From contig OY756970.1 in NCBI GenBank assembly GCA_963580455.1, positions 12,524,001 through 12,588,000 of the forward strand: 64,000 nt of DNA. The letters are read 5' to 3'. The notes beneath the pieces were generated by a model. It was not told the origin of the DNA. It did no database searches and worked only from the letters and a program-made list of their open reading frames with translations. Both the position numbers and the translations under genes were made by a program. Of the stretch, positions 32,501 through 45,303 are shown piece by piece; within the stretch, counting starts at the first letter, position 1, and every line of letters begins with the position of its first letter. Source of the DNA: Euonymus europaeus (Eukaryota; Streptophyta; Magnoliopsida; Celastrales; Celastraceae).

Positions 32501-34791
32501 AAAGGTCCTTATATCCACTGACTCGCGTTTCATGACATGGAGAAAGGGAGTGGAAGGAAATTGTACCCTTTTCCTGGACCCAGACCATTTGCAGCTCCGT
32601 GCTTCCCACAAGCAACATCTACCTGGCATAAAGCATCATTGTGGTCCCATAATTGTGGTAGCAAATTAGCAATACAAAGAATGAAGTAAATAGAAGCATA
32701 CGTACTGCACTTCTGGGATCAGCTAGCATAGCAAATGTGAGATCACAACCTGTGGCTACTTCTTCAGGAGAGGATTTATATCTGCATAACAATTAAGAAT
32801 GAACTGAACTTTCTTGTTGAATCTTCTCAATTGATTCAGTGATTCTGAAAGAGTTGTGGATGAAAGCAACAGTGGACAGAAAGCACTCACATTATTGTGA
32901 GAAATTTTATGAGTTGTTGTAGCTAATTAAGAATCTCGCCTCAAAACCTAGCATGATTGTCAAGGTACTTAAATCCCAGAACTAAGAGATTCAAAATTAG
33001 TAAAAGCATTATTCATCAGACTTCAGCAGTCTTCTCCAAATTGATAAAATAACACTGCACTCAAGCTCCTCATTAATTTACTTGAGCATGTGATAGCTGA
33101 CATATAGTATATAGCAGAATATTAGGTACACACAATACTGCGCATAAAATTTACGTTGAATGCATTTTCTCGTATTTTGACAATCAAATTTATGACATAC
33201 AATTGCACTCAAGCTCTATATTTAATTTCTCAAACATGGAATAGCTGCTTAAAAGGGGATAGAAAGCTTCCAATTCAAGATACCCAGATGAGATAAATAC
33301 ACTTACTTAACAATGCTGACAGTAATTCCAGTCAATCATGCCAGGGCAAGTACAAATACACATGAAAGTTCATTCAGTTATTCAGTTATGCACTTGCCAT
33401 TTATGAAAAAATCACCCTCAATAAACAAGCAGACAAAAGCAAATTTCACAGTCTCTAGCAATGGTGCACGGTCTGGGAATGCATGTACACAGCAAAAGTA
33501 CAAAATTTACACAAAGAATCATGTCAGCTTCTCATCAGAATTTCTCACCATACTCGGACTTATCACATTTTTTGCTTATATAATGTGGTTCAAATATATA
33601 TGATTGAATGTCTATTTACAATTCACTTACTTTGCACCCAAAGTTATTAGAGGATCGCATTTGCTCTTGGTCCTATTCCAAACAGTCACATTACACCTAC
33701 AACAGATCAATGAGAAGATTTTAACTCCAGATGATAAATGTTGACCTCAAAAATATCACAAACTAAAAGTTTGGGCACTTTTCTTGCAAAGTTGCAATAT
33801 CTTTCCAATAAACGAATATATCAGAGATCAGATGTAAAAGGTTAAAGCCACAAAAAATCGAACAACAGGAAAACCATACAAAGAGAACGTGCATAATGTT
33901 CTTTAGAGTTTTAAATCAGTGGTCACTGATAAATTGGATATATTCAGTATTAACATTAAATGAGATTACAACATTGGTAATTTTGTGAATGCAAACTAAG
34001 AAAGAGAATCAAACATACCCAGATTTTAAGAGATTTTGTGCCATTGGGAGACCCATTATTCCAATACCTAGAAATCCAACATTTGATGGCATATCATCTG
34101 CTAAATATTCAGGATATATATCAGCGACTGAGATCTCATGGGAACTGCAAAGTAGTGGAAACTAAATTGCAAATCACTGCACCACGCAGGTTACTGAATA
34201 TATATAATCATAGCACGCATTACTAATACCATTAAAGTAAAAAAGGGATGCTAGATTAAATAGCCACATTGGTGTTTTCACTGGAAAAACATGCGAGTTG
34301 AATGCAAAAATGGATTCTTTTTTTGGGTTTTAAATAAGGTATCAGTACGTTTCTAATTAAAAAGATGCCTTGGCAAAAGGATTCTCGAATTCCAACATTT
34401 TCCAGGAACAAGCTACCTCATTTGAAAATACTAATGAAAACTGACAGAATGAAAACCCCAATGGAGTGCAAGAACAATTAATTGAACCTCGTTACTGCAA
34501 GACAGATTCAACAAAACATCAACCTCAGATTAAAGAACGTAATTCACTCTTAAGAGACACTACAAGCCCCAGGAAAATCTTCCAATCAAAGTAACAAAAA
34601 AAATAGAGAAGAGCCCCCAGAAACGAGATATAAAGATAGACGATGGACATACCTTTAGCTGGAGCATTTGATGTTTGAGAGGAGAAAGCCTCGACAGTAA
34701 AGGAAAGAAGCGGCTTTATGCGGGCAGAAGAAATGGGTTTAGCTCTAAAGAGGCAGGGAAGTTGAGGGCAAAAGCTTGAGCACATTGCCAT
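29579..34791 (-). CDS. GLYR2: Glyoxylate/succinic semialdehyde reductase 2, organellar, 12 exons
   Basis: Exons in coding order: 34791-34653, 34127-34019, 33696-33631, 32781-32706, 32622-32567, 31606-31522, 31447-31387, 31147-31095, 31020-30950, 30855-30783, 29912-29808, 29728-29579. All introns GT-AG; 1,044 nt, 347 aa. It reduces glyoxylate to glycolate and succinic semialdehyde to gamma-hydroxybutyrate with NADPH. Family: beta-hydroxyacid dehydrogenase. Seen: a Ser/Ala/Arg-rich N-terminus of about 45 residues fitting a plastid or mitochondrial transit peptide, the Rossmann loop GFLGIGIMGLP, substrate loop DVSTVD, APVSGSKKPAEDGQ, and the catalytic lysine in GNGAAMKLVVNMIMG. The C-terminus ends SAVIEALKAK. 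The same frame continues upstream to TTG at 34845, but the first ATG is at 34791. Exon 2's 5' splice choice (AG before TCGCTG) is the only one that keeps frame. Intact; likely functional. Confidence 0.94.
31830..32100 (-). mobile_element. SINE-like fragment in GLYR2 intron 5
   Basis: The minus strand carries TAGTTCAACTGACAGGCACC, similar to an RNA polymerase III A box region, and 40-50 bp on GTGGTTCAAATCCCC, a good B box. A short G/A-rich end AAAAAGAGGGATAAAAG follows. This pairing suggests a tRNA-derived SINE. No clear target duplication was identified. Confidence 0.35.
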
Positions 34792-35002
34792 GGCAGTTGA
34801 AGAGAGTTGATGAGAGTAACTGGTATTGAAATTTTGAAAGGCCAACCCTATCCTTCTATGGTTCTGGTGCAGAACATTCCCCGGACTAGTGTAGCGAGCC
34901 GCGATCGTAGCCCTGGTATGGGCAACACTTGGATCGAGTCAACATGGAGAAATTGAATCAATTATTCAAAACCGGACCGGCTATATTGAATAAAAAATTA
35001 TT

Positions 35003-35079
35003 CGATTCATGATTCAATGATTCAATCGAGATTCAATGGTTCAATCGGGATTCAACTGTGGTTCAAACCGGATTCAATG
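35003..35079. repeat. Short irregular repeat of ATTCAAT/TTCAATCG
   Basis: The word ATTCAA or TTCAATCG occurs seven or more times within 77 bp (GATTCAATGATTCAATCG and so on). It resembles CGGTTCAATCGG-type motifs at plant repeat ends, but no element could be delimited. Confidence 0.55.
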
Positions 35080-36015
35080 TTATTAATTATTATATATATT
35101 TATATATTATATATTATAGGGTATTATATCAAGGTTCCTCCTTGTAAACTTATACACCACAAAATCTATCATCTAATCAAATATATCAATATATTCATAT
35201 AATTTACTTAGACTATCTTAAATATTCTTCATCAATTTTAAAAAGCTAAAATACCATAAAAATTCTTCTCTCGCCTCTCCCCGTCCCCTCTCATCCCTGA
35301 ATAATGATTTTTTTTATTTATTTATGATGGTTATCATGTATTTTTTTTAAAATTATTTTTTTCTAATTTGGCAATATACGCATAATAAGAAAATGTTGTA
35401 CAGGAAGCATATCATTTTGTCACATTATGTTTTTACTAATGCAAAATCTATGATCTAACTTACTTTTATCTTAAGGTTCATATTTATTATGAATTTTTGA
35501 AAATTAATTTAGCTATTTTCCAAAACATGGCATGATAAATACATACTATCCATTAATTTTAAAAAAAAGAAGTTATAAGTATTTGATGCATTAAAAATGA
35601 AACATCGGCCCCAATCCAGAGATTTGACATTTAAGAATAGTGTTTTTCTTCAAAAGAAAGAAATAAAACAACACTAGTGATGAAGATTTATTAACAATGT
35701 CTACACCATATTATTTAAACATGATTTTCCCCCAATTTTGGGAATAAAATATAAAAAATAGTTAAATATGATATGCGTCATATTACTTAGAGTTCTCTAT
35801 ATTAAATAATAGTTATAGTGGTTCCATACATTTAGTTAATAAACCAACTTTGAGACAAATTTACGATTTGATTTGTTACATTTGTTTAATAGAAACAAGT
35901 TCAAACGTTAGTTCAATATAATCAAGTTCAAAACAAGTTTTATCACTTTGATCTCACTTATTAACACTAATTTATTGGGCATTGATCTCATTTATATACT
36001 GAAATTATATTTTAA

Positions 36016-36140
36016 TTTTTTAGTATATTTTGAGAATTATTCTAAAAATATTTAGTATATTTTGAGAATTATACTATAATTTTTCAATATATTTTAAGAA
36101 TTATACAATAATTTGAGAATTATACTCAAAATTTTAATAT
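36016..36140. repeat. 32-bp tandem repeat, about four decayed copies
   Basis: TAGTATATTTTGAGAATTAT recurs at 36021 and 36053, a variant follows at about 36085 and a shorter one near 36107. Units are AT-rich and increasingly diverged to the right. Confidence 0.7.
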
Positions 36141-37493
36141 ATATTTAATGTATTTATAACAAGTTGTCTTGATTATTAATCACATTATCTTATTATCAGA
36201 GAATCTTAAGTCAAAGTTAAAATATATTCATAACAAAATATAAGTCCAAATATTTGGACCAAAAAATTCGACCTCCACATGAAATAAGTTTTGTACTTTA
36301 AATAGTGACTTGGTTTGTCAATTATTTTAATGAAGCTTTTGCACACACAAACAAAATGTACGGATTAGACTTTTTCGATTAAACTAAACTACGATGCAAA
36401 TCTACCTCTTAATGACTCATAATTTTTGAACAAACGTGTATCTAGTTTTCTACTACTCACTATCACTATATTACTTGTGATGGTGTCGTAAATTAATAAC
36501 CCAAAAGCTTGAAAAACTATGTTTGGATATTGTTTTTGTTTTTAATAATTAAAAATGATTTTGAGTATAGTTTTCAAAAACAGTTTTTAAAATGAATGAA
36601 GTGTTAAAAATTCATTTGGCTTATGTTATTTGTAAACTGTTTTCTAAATAAAAAATACAAAGTTTAGACACAAAAGAAGATTAGTTATATAATATAACAA
36701 GAAGAGTAATGAACAATGACGAAAAGTAAATCTAATAAATTTGGAGAGATAATAGAGAAGAGACAAGGGAGAGAAGAGTTGGAGAGAGAAGAAATGAGAG
36801 AGAAGAGATCTTAACAACTAATGAGAAAGGGAGGAAGAAGTAGACTAAGAGGGAAAAAAAATGAATTTCAATTTATTCACAAAAATGCCACCAATCCATT
36901 TTCAAAATTCTCCAAAACATGATTTAGTTGTTTTCGATTTTCTGTTTTCAAAAACATAATTCTGAAAAACTGTTTTCAAAAACTGTAACACCCAAATGAA
37001 TTTTCATCCAGTTTTCTATTTTGAAAAACAAAAAACAGTTTTGGAAACATGTTCCAAACACACATGATCTCCTATATATTTTAGTTTTGAAGCAATGCTA
37101 ATACAATAGAACTAATGTCGTTGCTCGTGAGACTGCGAGCCTATCAATATGAACCTCAACCTCCTTTATCTGATGTCGTTCCACTGTGATAAAATCTCGT
37201 CAATCATTTTTTATTGTCCCATTATAAAATGAATTCCATCAAGAAAATAGAAACAAGAAACTGAGGTTATAATTTACATTCTCTCCAAATTTTTGGTAAA
37301 CCTTTTCATTTTTTTCTTTCCCACCTTAGGCTTTGGACTGACAATTGCATGCTTTGTAAGGCTTGCTATTTTGGGGCAATTATTTAGGGTTAATTATTTC
37401 AATCAAATTAATCTAACTATTTTGTATTTTGGGCATTGTGGTGGCTATATTAATTGCTGAAGAATATTTTAGGTCAACTTAGTCTTGAGCTGT

Positions 37494-38025
37494 CACTACA
37501 AGAAAACAAGGTTTTTGTGACAAAAAAAGTCATCACTGAAAGTATATTTATCGTTACAAAAATGTTTTAGTGACAATGTTAGTGACGACTCTGTTCCGTC
37601 ACATATGTGAGTGTCACAGAAAGTTTTGTGACAAGAATAATGACATGTCACTAATAAATAAACATCAGTGATGATCAATATTGTCACAAATAATTAAGCT
37701 TTAGTGATGGCATTAGTCATTAAAACAAATGTTTTTGTGATGGTAATACTTGTCACGAAAAGATTTTTTGTGACAATAGTGGTCGTCACAAATACGGATA
37801 TCCTCATCACTATATTGTGTTACAAAGGTGGTTTGTGAAATGCAATACTGACCATAGTAGTACATTCTGTGACGAGTTTGGTTGTCAGTAACGACAACTA
37901 TCAGTGACAAGATATACGTGTTGTGACATAAACATTTATTAGTGACAACTCTGTCATCTCTAAAAAGTATTTTGATGATAGAATCATATTATTTAGTGAC
38001 GAGTAATGTATTGTTACTTGTCACT
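37494..38025 (+). mobile_element. CACTA (En/Spm) element terminus with subterminal repeats
   Basis: Starts with CACTACAAGAAAAC, the common plant CACTA terminal inverted repeat. It is followed by about 500 bp in which TTTTGTGAC, TTAGTGACRA and their reverse complements (GTCACTAA, GTCACAAA) occur more than twenty times in both orientations, the usual subterminal binding-site array for the TNPA-type protein. The matching right end (TTTTCTTGTAGTG) was not found; the element is truncated or its other end is lost. Confidence 0.8.
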
Positions 38026-38027
38026 GA

Positions 38028-38029
38028 AG

Positions 38030-38061
<32 letters not shown>
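38028..38061. repeat. (CA)n(TA)n microsatellite
   Basis: GACACACACACACACACACA followed by an alternating TA run; the TA part resumes at 39721 after the inserted element. Confidence 0.9.
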
Positions 38062-38062
<1 letters not shown>

Positions 38063-39720
38063 GGGTGCTGCTCATAGGCGGGATCCCGCACAAATCTTTT
38101 TGTGCGAGATGCCCACTGCAGGGCGTCCGATTAAATGGACGGCCATATTAGTATTTTTATCAAAAAAAGTTTCTCATTAAAAATCTGCAAATTTCTCTCT
38201 CCCCTTGATTTTTCCCACTCCGATTCCATCTCCTCTCTGATTGGCGATTCCCCAAGGCCCACATCTTTCAATTCTCCGTCTTTATCTTCTCTCAGATCGA
38301 CGATTCCTGATCAATCACCTGGAAGATCGGCGCCTCTCGATTCCCTATCTCAATCCAAAACCCATCTTTCTGGGCAAGTAGGTAGGGCTACTCTGTGAAG
38401 GGAAAATCAGGTGAGCTCCATGGACAAGAAGACTGGACGCGTACAAGGAGGAGAAGACGTACACCAAATCTCTGAAGGCTCTAGATCTTAGAGTATCAGC
38501 AAGAGTTATAGGCCTTATTACTAGTTTCACTTATGTATTTTAGGGTGTTTATGCATTTTAGGGTGTTTGATCTGTCTTTAGTTTCAGTCGTTAATTTATG
38601 TTTTGTGGTCTTCATCTGATGGATGTGTCGGACGATTTTTGGTGTTAATCTGGCTTTCTCAAAAAATTGTTCTTCTATATAGTGAAGGTGTTTGTGATAA
38701 TGCCCGTGTGGGTTTTATCTCTGACTTATCTTAGTGATTGGTTGGTGGCTTCTCTTAGTCAGGTAATTTTATAGAGCTGATTAGCATTTGTTGATGTCAA
38801 TAATGTATTGTATTGACAAATTGAAGTGATTACATTTATAGTATAAAATAAACAAACACTGAGCCAGATGGATTGACCGCAATTGTTTGTAATTTTACTT
38901 CTTTATACCTTGGTTTACTCCAAGTTGCACACTTTCTATTCTTTGGTTACTTTTAGCAGTATTTTAAATAGATTCTCTCATTTTAATTGTAGGTTCCTTC
39001 TAAGGAATCACCTTCGTGTTAGCAATCTAGAAACAATTACTACAACCCACAACTCAGTAATGTCAATTAATCTTGGACAATATTAGCTTCATGAACAGAC
39101 TTGTTTGTTGGCGTAATTGTTTCCAGCAAAACAATAAATGAAAAGCGCAGTCCACAATAAAATTGTTCAAATAGGTTCAAATATGAACTTGAACCATGGT
39201 TGTTCATTGATGTAGGTATGCTATCAATCGTGTGAGCTCAAAACCTATAATCATTAAACAACAATTCACAGACATCAATTTAGAATCATCAATTCACATC
39301 CAGCATTTCATAACCAAAAACTTAACACAAATCAAATCCAACATTCTTTCATGAATTTAATACACTGGTCCTAGCTGACTGGAAACCCGCGCTGAAAATT
39401 GATGGAGAAATGAAGATCAAGATGGAGGTTGCTGGAGGTTGCCGAATGGCCTAGCTGACTCGAAACCCACGCTGAAAATTGCTGGAGAAATGAAGATCGA
39501 GATGCATCACTCTTGGACGGAATCGAGGCTGCGAGATCGAGCAGGGTGATAGGGAGCGAGTCAGGCATCTTTTGCATAATAAGGGATTGAATTAATAATT
39601 ATTTATTTTTTAATAAAAAAATAAAAGTCATATGGTTCTGGCCGTCCATTTAATCAGACGGCCAGCAGTGGTGATCCCCCACAGAAAGATTTGTGCGGGA
39701 TCCCGCCTATGAGCAACACT
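38062..39720. mobile_element. Inverted-repeat element, 1.66 kb, inserted in a TA microsatellite
   Basis: The first and last 85 bp are inverted repeats: left AGGGTGCTGCTCATAGGCGG, right reversed AGTGTTGCTCATAGGCGG. Both continue through GCGGGATCCCGC, CACAAATCTTT and GATTAAATGGACGGCC. (TA)n lies on both sides, so the duplication cannot be told apart from the microsatellite. No transposase is visible inside. The interior holds gene-like sequence near 38400-38480 and an 80-bp duplication near 39370-39530. Confidence 0.85.
39370..39515. repeat. 80-bp direct duplication inside the inverted-repeat element
   Basis: CCTAGCTGACTGGAAACCCG at 39370 recurs as CCTAGCTGACTCGAAACCCA at 39450, both followed by CGCTGAAAATTG and GGAGAAATGAAGATC. 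Confidence 0.85.
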
Positions 39721-39739
39721 ATATATATATATATATAAT

Positions 39740-42350
39740 AAATAAAAATTTACTCCAATATCCATTCCACAAATTAAGATGATAAACAAACATACTAATT
39801 GTCATATAATATTTGTAATATTTCGGTCAAGTTCTAAAAGAAAATTAAGAATAAATCTAATATTAATTAATTGACAAAGAGATCATAGGAAGAATATATA
39901 TCCAGTACTAGCTAGTGCAGTTTCATTTTTGTGGTAAAATATTGTTGATAGCTTGAGCCATGGAGACATCCAATCAGAATGAAGTCAAGAGTGAATGACT
40001 TCATGGTTCTTGAGAATTCGTCTTATAACATACTTGCAAATTTCACCATTATGAAAGGATCAGGAAATTAAAGCTGAAATCACTAGACATTTCTTTTTGA
40101 AACGCATGTCCAAAGAAACAAGAAGTTAAGAAAAAAACATATTAAACTACTAATTACTTCGCACTTCAAATAGAAAATAATAACAAATCATATGACAAAA
40201 CTCCAAATATCAAAATAATGACTCGGATACATTATCATTAGATGCATTGGATTGCAACAGCTAGAAGTGCACTTTGTCCAAATTGTTATACTACTTGACT
40301 TGTCTACAAACACAGAAAGCCAAAAGGAGAGTAAAGTTGCTTCACTTCCAACGTATCTCCAATAAAGTAACTTCTTACCAAGCTTCCTTGCATGTCACTA
40401 TTTTCATATGCTTCTATTTATCTTTAAACAAATCAATTCAGAGTTTGCCAAACTAAAGACCTCAAGAGGTAGGCTTATTATAGCCTCTTCAATTCCCGTT
40501 AAGGACAAGTGTATTCAGGACAAGATTAGAATAATAACAAAAACACTAAAATAAAGCTTGACTATAGGGCACTTCCTTGAGCTTCCACCCTTCCCCCACC
40601 AAAAGTCATTAGTAATAAGACAAGCGATAATTCATTTATTAGACCTTATTAGAGAGACCCATCAAGAGGACAGCGAATATAAACAATACACAGCGTATCC
40701 ATAGCCAATGTAGCCTTGCCCTCCATGGTATGCCCCACCCCATTGGTAACTAGAATCTCCTCTCCACTATGTTCTTTTCGTCTTCTAATAAATTATTAAA
40801 ATTTTAAGCCTCCATTGTATTAACATTATTATACAAGATATGTTATTTCACATTAATTTTGACATATTTGTTTGTCAAGATAGACACCTTATAGCCTTTG
40901 GGTGGAGAATAATATTATGTAATATGACAATTTATTACATTCAACTTTTAATGGAAAAGTGTTTCCAATGTTCAAAAAAAGAAAAAAAATATTTCCGTTG
41001 AAATAAATGCAAGTAATGTTAATTTTTTGCCTTAAAAATAATTAATTAATTTTGGACTTAATTGAATAAATTTTATGAACCCATGGATTGAGTTATGTGA
41101 TTAATGAGTGTCCTTAATGGGTGACAAGATTATTATCAAGGATCTATCAAGCATTAAGCCTATATTATAAGTAGTAATTACAAATATTTTTTATTTTATA
41201 AAACTTATAATAATATAAAAATACAACAGTAATATGTCTCTTCATTGAAAAAAACTCGCAACTATTCATAGGTTCTTAAGTATTCATTTAACAAAAAAAA
41301 GTAATATGTCAAATGATAAAACAAATAAAAATTACTTATGTAATCATATAATCGTAAATTAAAATTAAATTTTTATTACATTGCAAATTAAGAATTATAT
41401 GAGTAAAACATATGTATATTGTAAACATTTTTCATCATCATGTAAGCCTTTTTGTCAAAAAGTTTGTGTTTGACAATATAAATATATGAAAAAATTAACT
41501 GAAATTTATTGCACTAAATTCTTAATAAATTAAACATTTGAAATAAATGTTTGTGTGTACACACCCAATATATATATATACACGATATATTTTTATACAT
41601 AGATTTGAGAAATATTATATATTTATTAAATTAATTAATGTTTCACTTTAAGGAAATAAATTTGAGAAATATGATATATTAGTTAATGTTCACCTTAAGT
41701 CAACAAACTTGTGTAGTTTTGTTGGTTAAAAGACTAATTTTTACTGGGAGGTCATGGGTTCCTAACTCAACTAAAAACAATTTTTCAAAATTTTACAATC
41801 GAAATCAGCTTAACCAGTTCGTGTGGAGCGACCGGTTCAATCGAAAATCGACCGATTCTCAAAAATAAGGCCGATTCTCGGGATGGAAATTTCTCATTAA
41901 GCAGATCGGATTGGACAGAGGGTCGGCCACCAGTCAAACCGGTCCTATTTTGACGACCTTGCATGGAACTTCCAATGTCTCCATGTTGATAAAAAAAAAA
42001 TAGGCACACATCTCGTAGACACATTTTCATCATTTATCATTACATCAGTATTATATTTCATCTCTATCATTAAATCAAACAAGTAAATTTACATTATTCT
42101 ATCAATATAAAAAAGTCATCTTACTTTCATCGTTAACCATATCAACAAAACATAAATTTTCATACATTACTCATAACCCAATAAGTAATCACCATTATAG
42201 TTGCTCTTAACAACTTACAGGCATTTTTTTCTCCTTTTCTTTTTTCAAGTTGTTTTCCAGTTTTCCCATAATAATCATTTTATGGTATCTTACTATATTA
42301 AAAATTGGAGTCACTTCACCTTTTTTGTACTAAATGTATAAGATTTTTAT
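39740..42350. other. Intergenic, AT-rich, no gene seen
   Basis: No ORF with family similarity. A possible tRNA-derived or LTR-like repeat lies near 41690-41990, marked by GAGGTCATGGGTTC (B-box-like) and paired GACCGGTTCAATCG/CAAACCGGTCC motifs; its limits could not be fixed. Confidence 0.45.
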
Positions 42351-42696
42351 TGTGATAATTAATTTATGACTTCAACTAACCTCTATATCTATACTATTAT
42401 ATATATATACTTATATATATAGAGAGGTTATTCCTCGACTTCTCCCGGAAGGTACGCCGCCCACCTTGTAACTCTCGAGAGTGGTTGTCCCTAGCCACAT
42501 CAAGCCTAGGCACAAAATAACTTCATACTGATCTTGGGTTCATACCGACATCGATAAAGCTGAATTCATCTCCTCTTAGTCTCTCTCCTCTATTTGGATT
42601 CGACAAATCTATCTCTTCTTCGTTTCTCTCCTCCTCTCGACAACGTACATTTGCTTGGAACCACCGACCCCCCTTCCCCCTCTTCCTCTATGATGC

Positions 42697-42930
42697 ACGC
42701 ACAACAAAAGATTTCCATTTATCTAGGTCAGCTAGTCTCTCCCTTCTCTTTTTCTCTCATACGTTCAACTACCTGCGTTTTCCCTGGATCATCGACCCTT
42801 CTTCTTCTGTGATGCACGGTCTAGCGGATTTTTGAGTTCCTGACGTGGATTGCGATTGGTTTCGTCGTCATCACAACAAATGATTTACATTTATCTAGGT
42901 CAGCTAGTCTCTGTCCTCTCTTTTTCCTTT
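42697..42930. repeat. Partial duplication, 172-bp spacing
   Basis: CACAACAAAAGATTTCCATT near 42699 recurs as CACAACAAATGATTTACATT near 42871, each followed by TATCTAGGTCAGCTAGTCTC and a CT-rich stretch. Confidence 0.8.
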
Positions 42931-42939
42931 TGGTTGGAT

Positions 42940-44370
42940 ATAAATGAATGAAAGAAATACATAATCCATGGACTATACACAGAGGAATGTATAAAATACC
43001 CCAAGCCATAGTTGATCAAGCATTCAAGTTTTCTATGAACAATTATGATAAAGCCAAGTGCAGTACTCCAATATTATTATAACCAAAAAACGTAGGAACA
43101 ACAGCCTCCCTTTATGCTCTCACAATAGCCAAGTGTCTTCTAGTCTATCTCTATTCTTGAGTGTGTGACTTTATGGTAATCACATGAGCATATATATAGA
43201 AATTTAGACTAGGGAGTTTTGAAAAACAAGATAGCTGATATGTTTCCTCCAATAAAGGAAAGTGTGTTTATACACTCCTCAACCATAACCGAAATTCTAG
43301 CCACTTAATCATAAAAACTTACTAGTTGTTATATGATATGGAAATTAGGCCCTTTTAAGTCTCTAATAAGAGAAGTGATTAACATTCTAACTTGGCCCAT
43401 ATGACCCAATCAAAAGTCCAAATGGCTGATAAATTATTAGTGCATTTTGGTCATAGATCAAATATTTTCAGTCAAGGAGAACTTACTCAAAGAGTTCAAA
43501 CACAAATCATGGCGATTATATTCCATAGTGGCACAATCCTTTCCATGTATTACAATGTTTGTGTTAGGGACTTGATTATGGTTCTATATCTAGGATCTAT
43601 TGTGTATTTGAAGGAGGGTTTTCCTTGGGTTGAGATTCAACCACTTGGGTGAGATTCTAGAGAGAGAAAGGCAAGTTCTCTTGGATTTGTTGTTATTCTT
43701 GTATTGATATGAGTTTTTGGTGGTATTTTGGATATGGAATGATTTTTGATTTTGTCAAAAATTGATAGGTTTGAGAAAGGGCCAAAACCCTAGAATTTGA
43801 GAAATTCTAAAATAGTGCTTTTATTTGGAAACGAGGTAGGGGAAAACTTACCCATTCTCTTTTGTGAACTTCATTGATTCTAAAAGAGTTGTTCAATTCC
43901 TTATTGGTCTCATATTTTATGTTATTCCCTTAATTGTTCTTAAGAAAGAACGAATCATGAATCATGCCTTCAATATCTCTATATTGTAATATGCATACCC
44001 GATTTACATGTTCGGTCTTATATTGAGCATGCCTTAATCATTAACATGCATCATGTGATAGTGAATATGTATATATGTAGAGTTATATGTATGATATGAC
44101 ATTTACATTGTTGTTCATTAGAGATGCATGAGAATGTGCGGGTATGGACTCGTACACTCTTAGAATGTTTGAATGTCACATGGTATGATGGTCAATGTAG
44201 TCCTGGCATAACTTGTGCAAAATGACTTCCATGTGAGGAATCACACAGAGATTCAGATAGACTGGTTGTGAACCGAGTCTAGATCTTGTGTGGGGTGATT
44301 GAGACCACTCGTTGAGTCATTTATTCGTGGTTGGTTCTATAAGTGGATACGCTCAGTGATTGCATGTCTT
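42940..44370. other. Non-coding region before Copia-3, no gene seen
   Basis: Contains an 86-codon open stretch (43392-43652) without recognisable similarity and an AG-rich stretch near 43655. I found no copy of the Copia-3 LTR here, so its 5' LTR is absent from the window. Confidence 0.45.
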
Positions 44371-44374
44371 AGTT

Positions 44375-45303
44375 AGCCTATATGTCGATGACATGTTAAT
44401 CTTTGGCTCTAACTTGCATGTTATTAGTGAGACAAAAAAGATGCTTCGTAGCCATTTTGATATGAAAGATTTATATTGGGAAGTCTAATTTCATAGTATG
44501 TATGAAAATAACTAAGACGAGTGATGGAATATTCTTGGATCAATCACATTATGTTAGGAGAATCTTGAAAAATATGAGTTTCATGATTGTAAGAATGTTA
44601 CTACATCTTTTTTATCCTAGTGTGCATTTATTTCCTATTGAGAATGATGATGATATCATTGATCAAAAGGGATATGCTAGTATAATTGGTAGTTTGCGTT
44701 ATGTGACTAATTGTACTAAACCTGATATATCATATGTTGCTGGAGTACTTAGTATGTTTACAAGCAAGCCTAGTAAAGAGCATTGGTATGCCATTGAGCA
44801 AATAATGAAATATTTATCAAGCACGAAAAATTATGGGTTGTTATATAAAAATTATCCTACTATACTTGAAGGTTTTTCTGATGCTAATTAGAATATCTTA
44901 TCTGGTAATTCTCTCTCTATCACTGGTTATATTTTTACTTTGGGTGGCGCTATTGTATGTTGGAAATCTAAGAAACAAACCATTATAGCTAACTCCACAT
45001 TGGAGGCTAAGCTTATAGCTTTAAGTTCAACAAGTGCAGAAGCTAGATAGTTAAGGGATTTCTTACAAGAAATTCTCATGTGGGAGAAGTCGGTTTCACC
45101 GGTTATTATTCATTGTGATAGTATTATTGCCATTGGGAGAGTAAAGAACGGTTATTATAATGGGAAGTCCATACCTATAAGGAGAAAACACAATACTGTG
45201 AGATATTATATGTGTGATGGTGTTATTAATGAGGATTATGTGAAATCTTGTGATAATCTTGTAGATCCACTAACTAAGGCCTTGATAAGAGATAGAGTCT
45301 AGA
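44375..45303 (+). pseudogene. Copia-3 reverse transcriptase (C-terminal part) and RNase H
   Basis: Opens with the catalytic box LYVDDMLIFGSN, intact. It continues through SHFDMKDL, a frame shift, YASIIGSLRYVTNCTKPDIS, EHWYAIEQIMKYL, then RNase H with [34 protein letters not shown] and NLVDPLTKALIRDRV at the end. Stops replace residues after FSDAN and EAR. It copied the retrotransposon RNA when whole. Confidence 0.9.

Larger units (their letters stand above)
34862..37493. other. Non-coding region upstream of GLYR2
   Basis: AT-rich, with no recognisable ORF. It holds a cluster of ATTCAAT words (35003-35079), a 32-bp tandem repeat (36016-36140) and a possible weak inverted-repeat element (about 36515-37066). 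Confidence 0.5.

Noticed and set aside
34792..34845. N-terminal extension of GLYR2 (frame open upstream of the first ATG)
   Set aside because: The frame is open to 34845 but the codon there is TTG. The first ATG in frame is 34791, and from there a normal transit peptide follows, so no extension was annotated.
36515..37066. Possible Tourist-like MITE with TATGTTTGG / TGTGTTTGG ends
   Set aside because: The ends share only about ten bases, the interior similarity is A/T-run based, and no TAA/TTA duplication is present at the proposed limits.
41690..41990. Pol III-type SINE with GGTCATGGGTTC B box
   Set aside because: A matching A box and tail could not be placed, and the GACCGGTTCAATCG motifs are as typical of other plant repeats; mentioned only in the intergenic entry.
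43392..43652. 86-codon open frame as a small gene
   Set aside because: No recognisable similarity, no splice or promoter context, and it lies in decayed repeat DNA.
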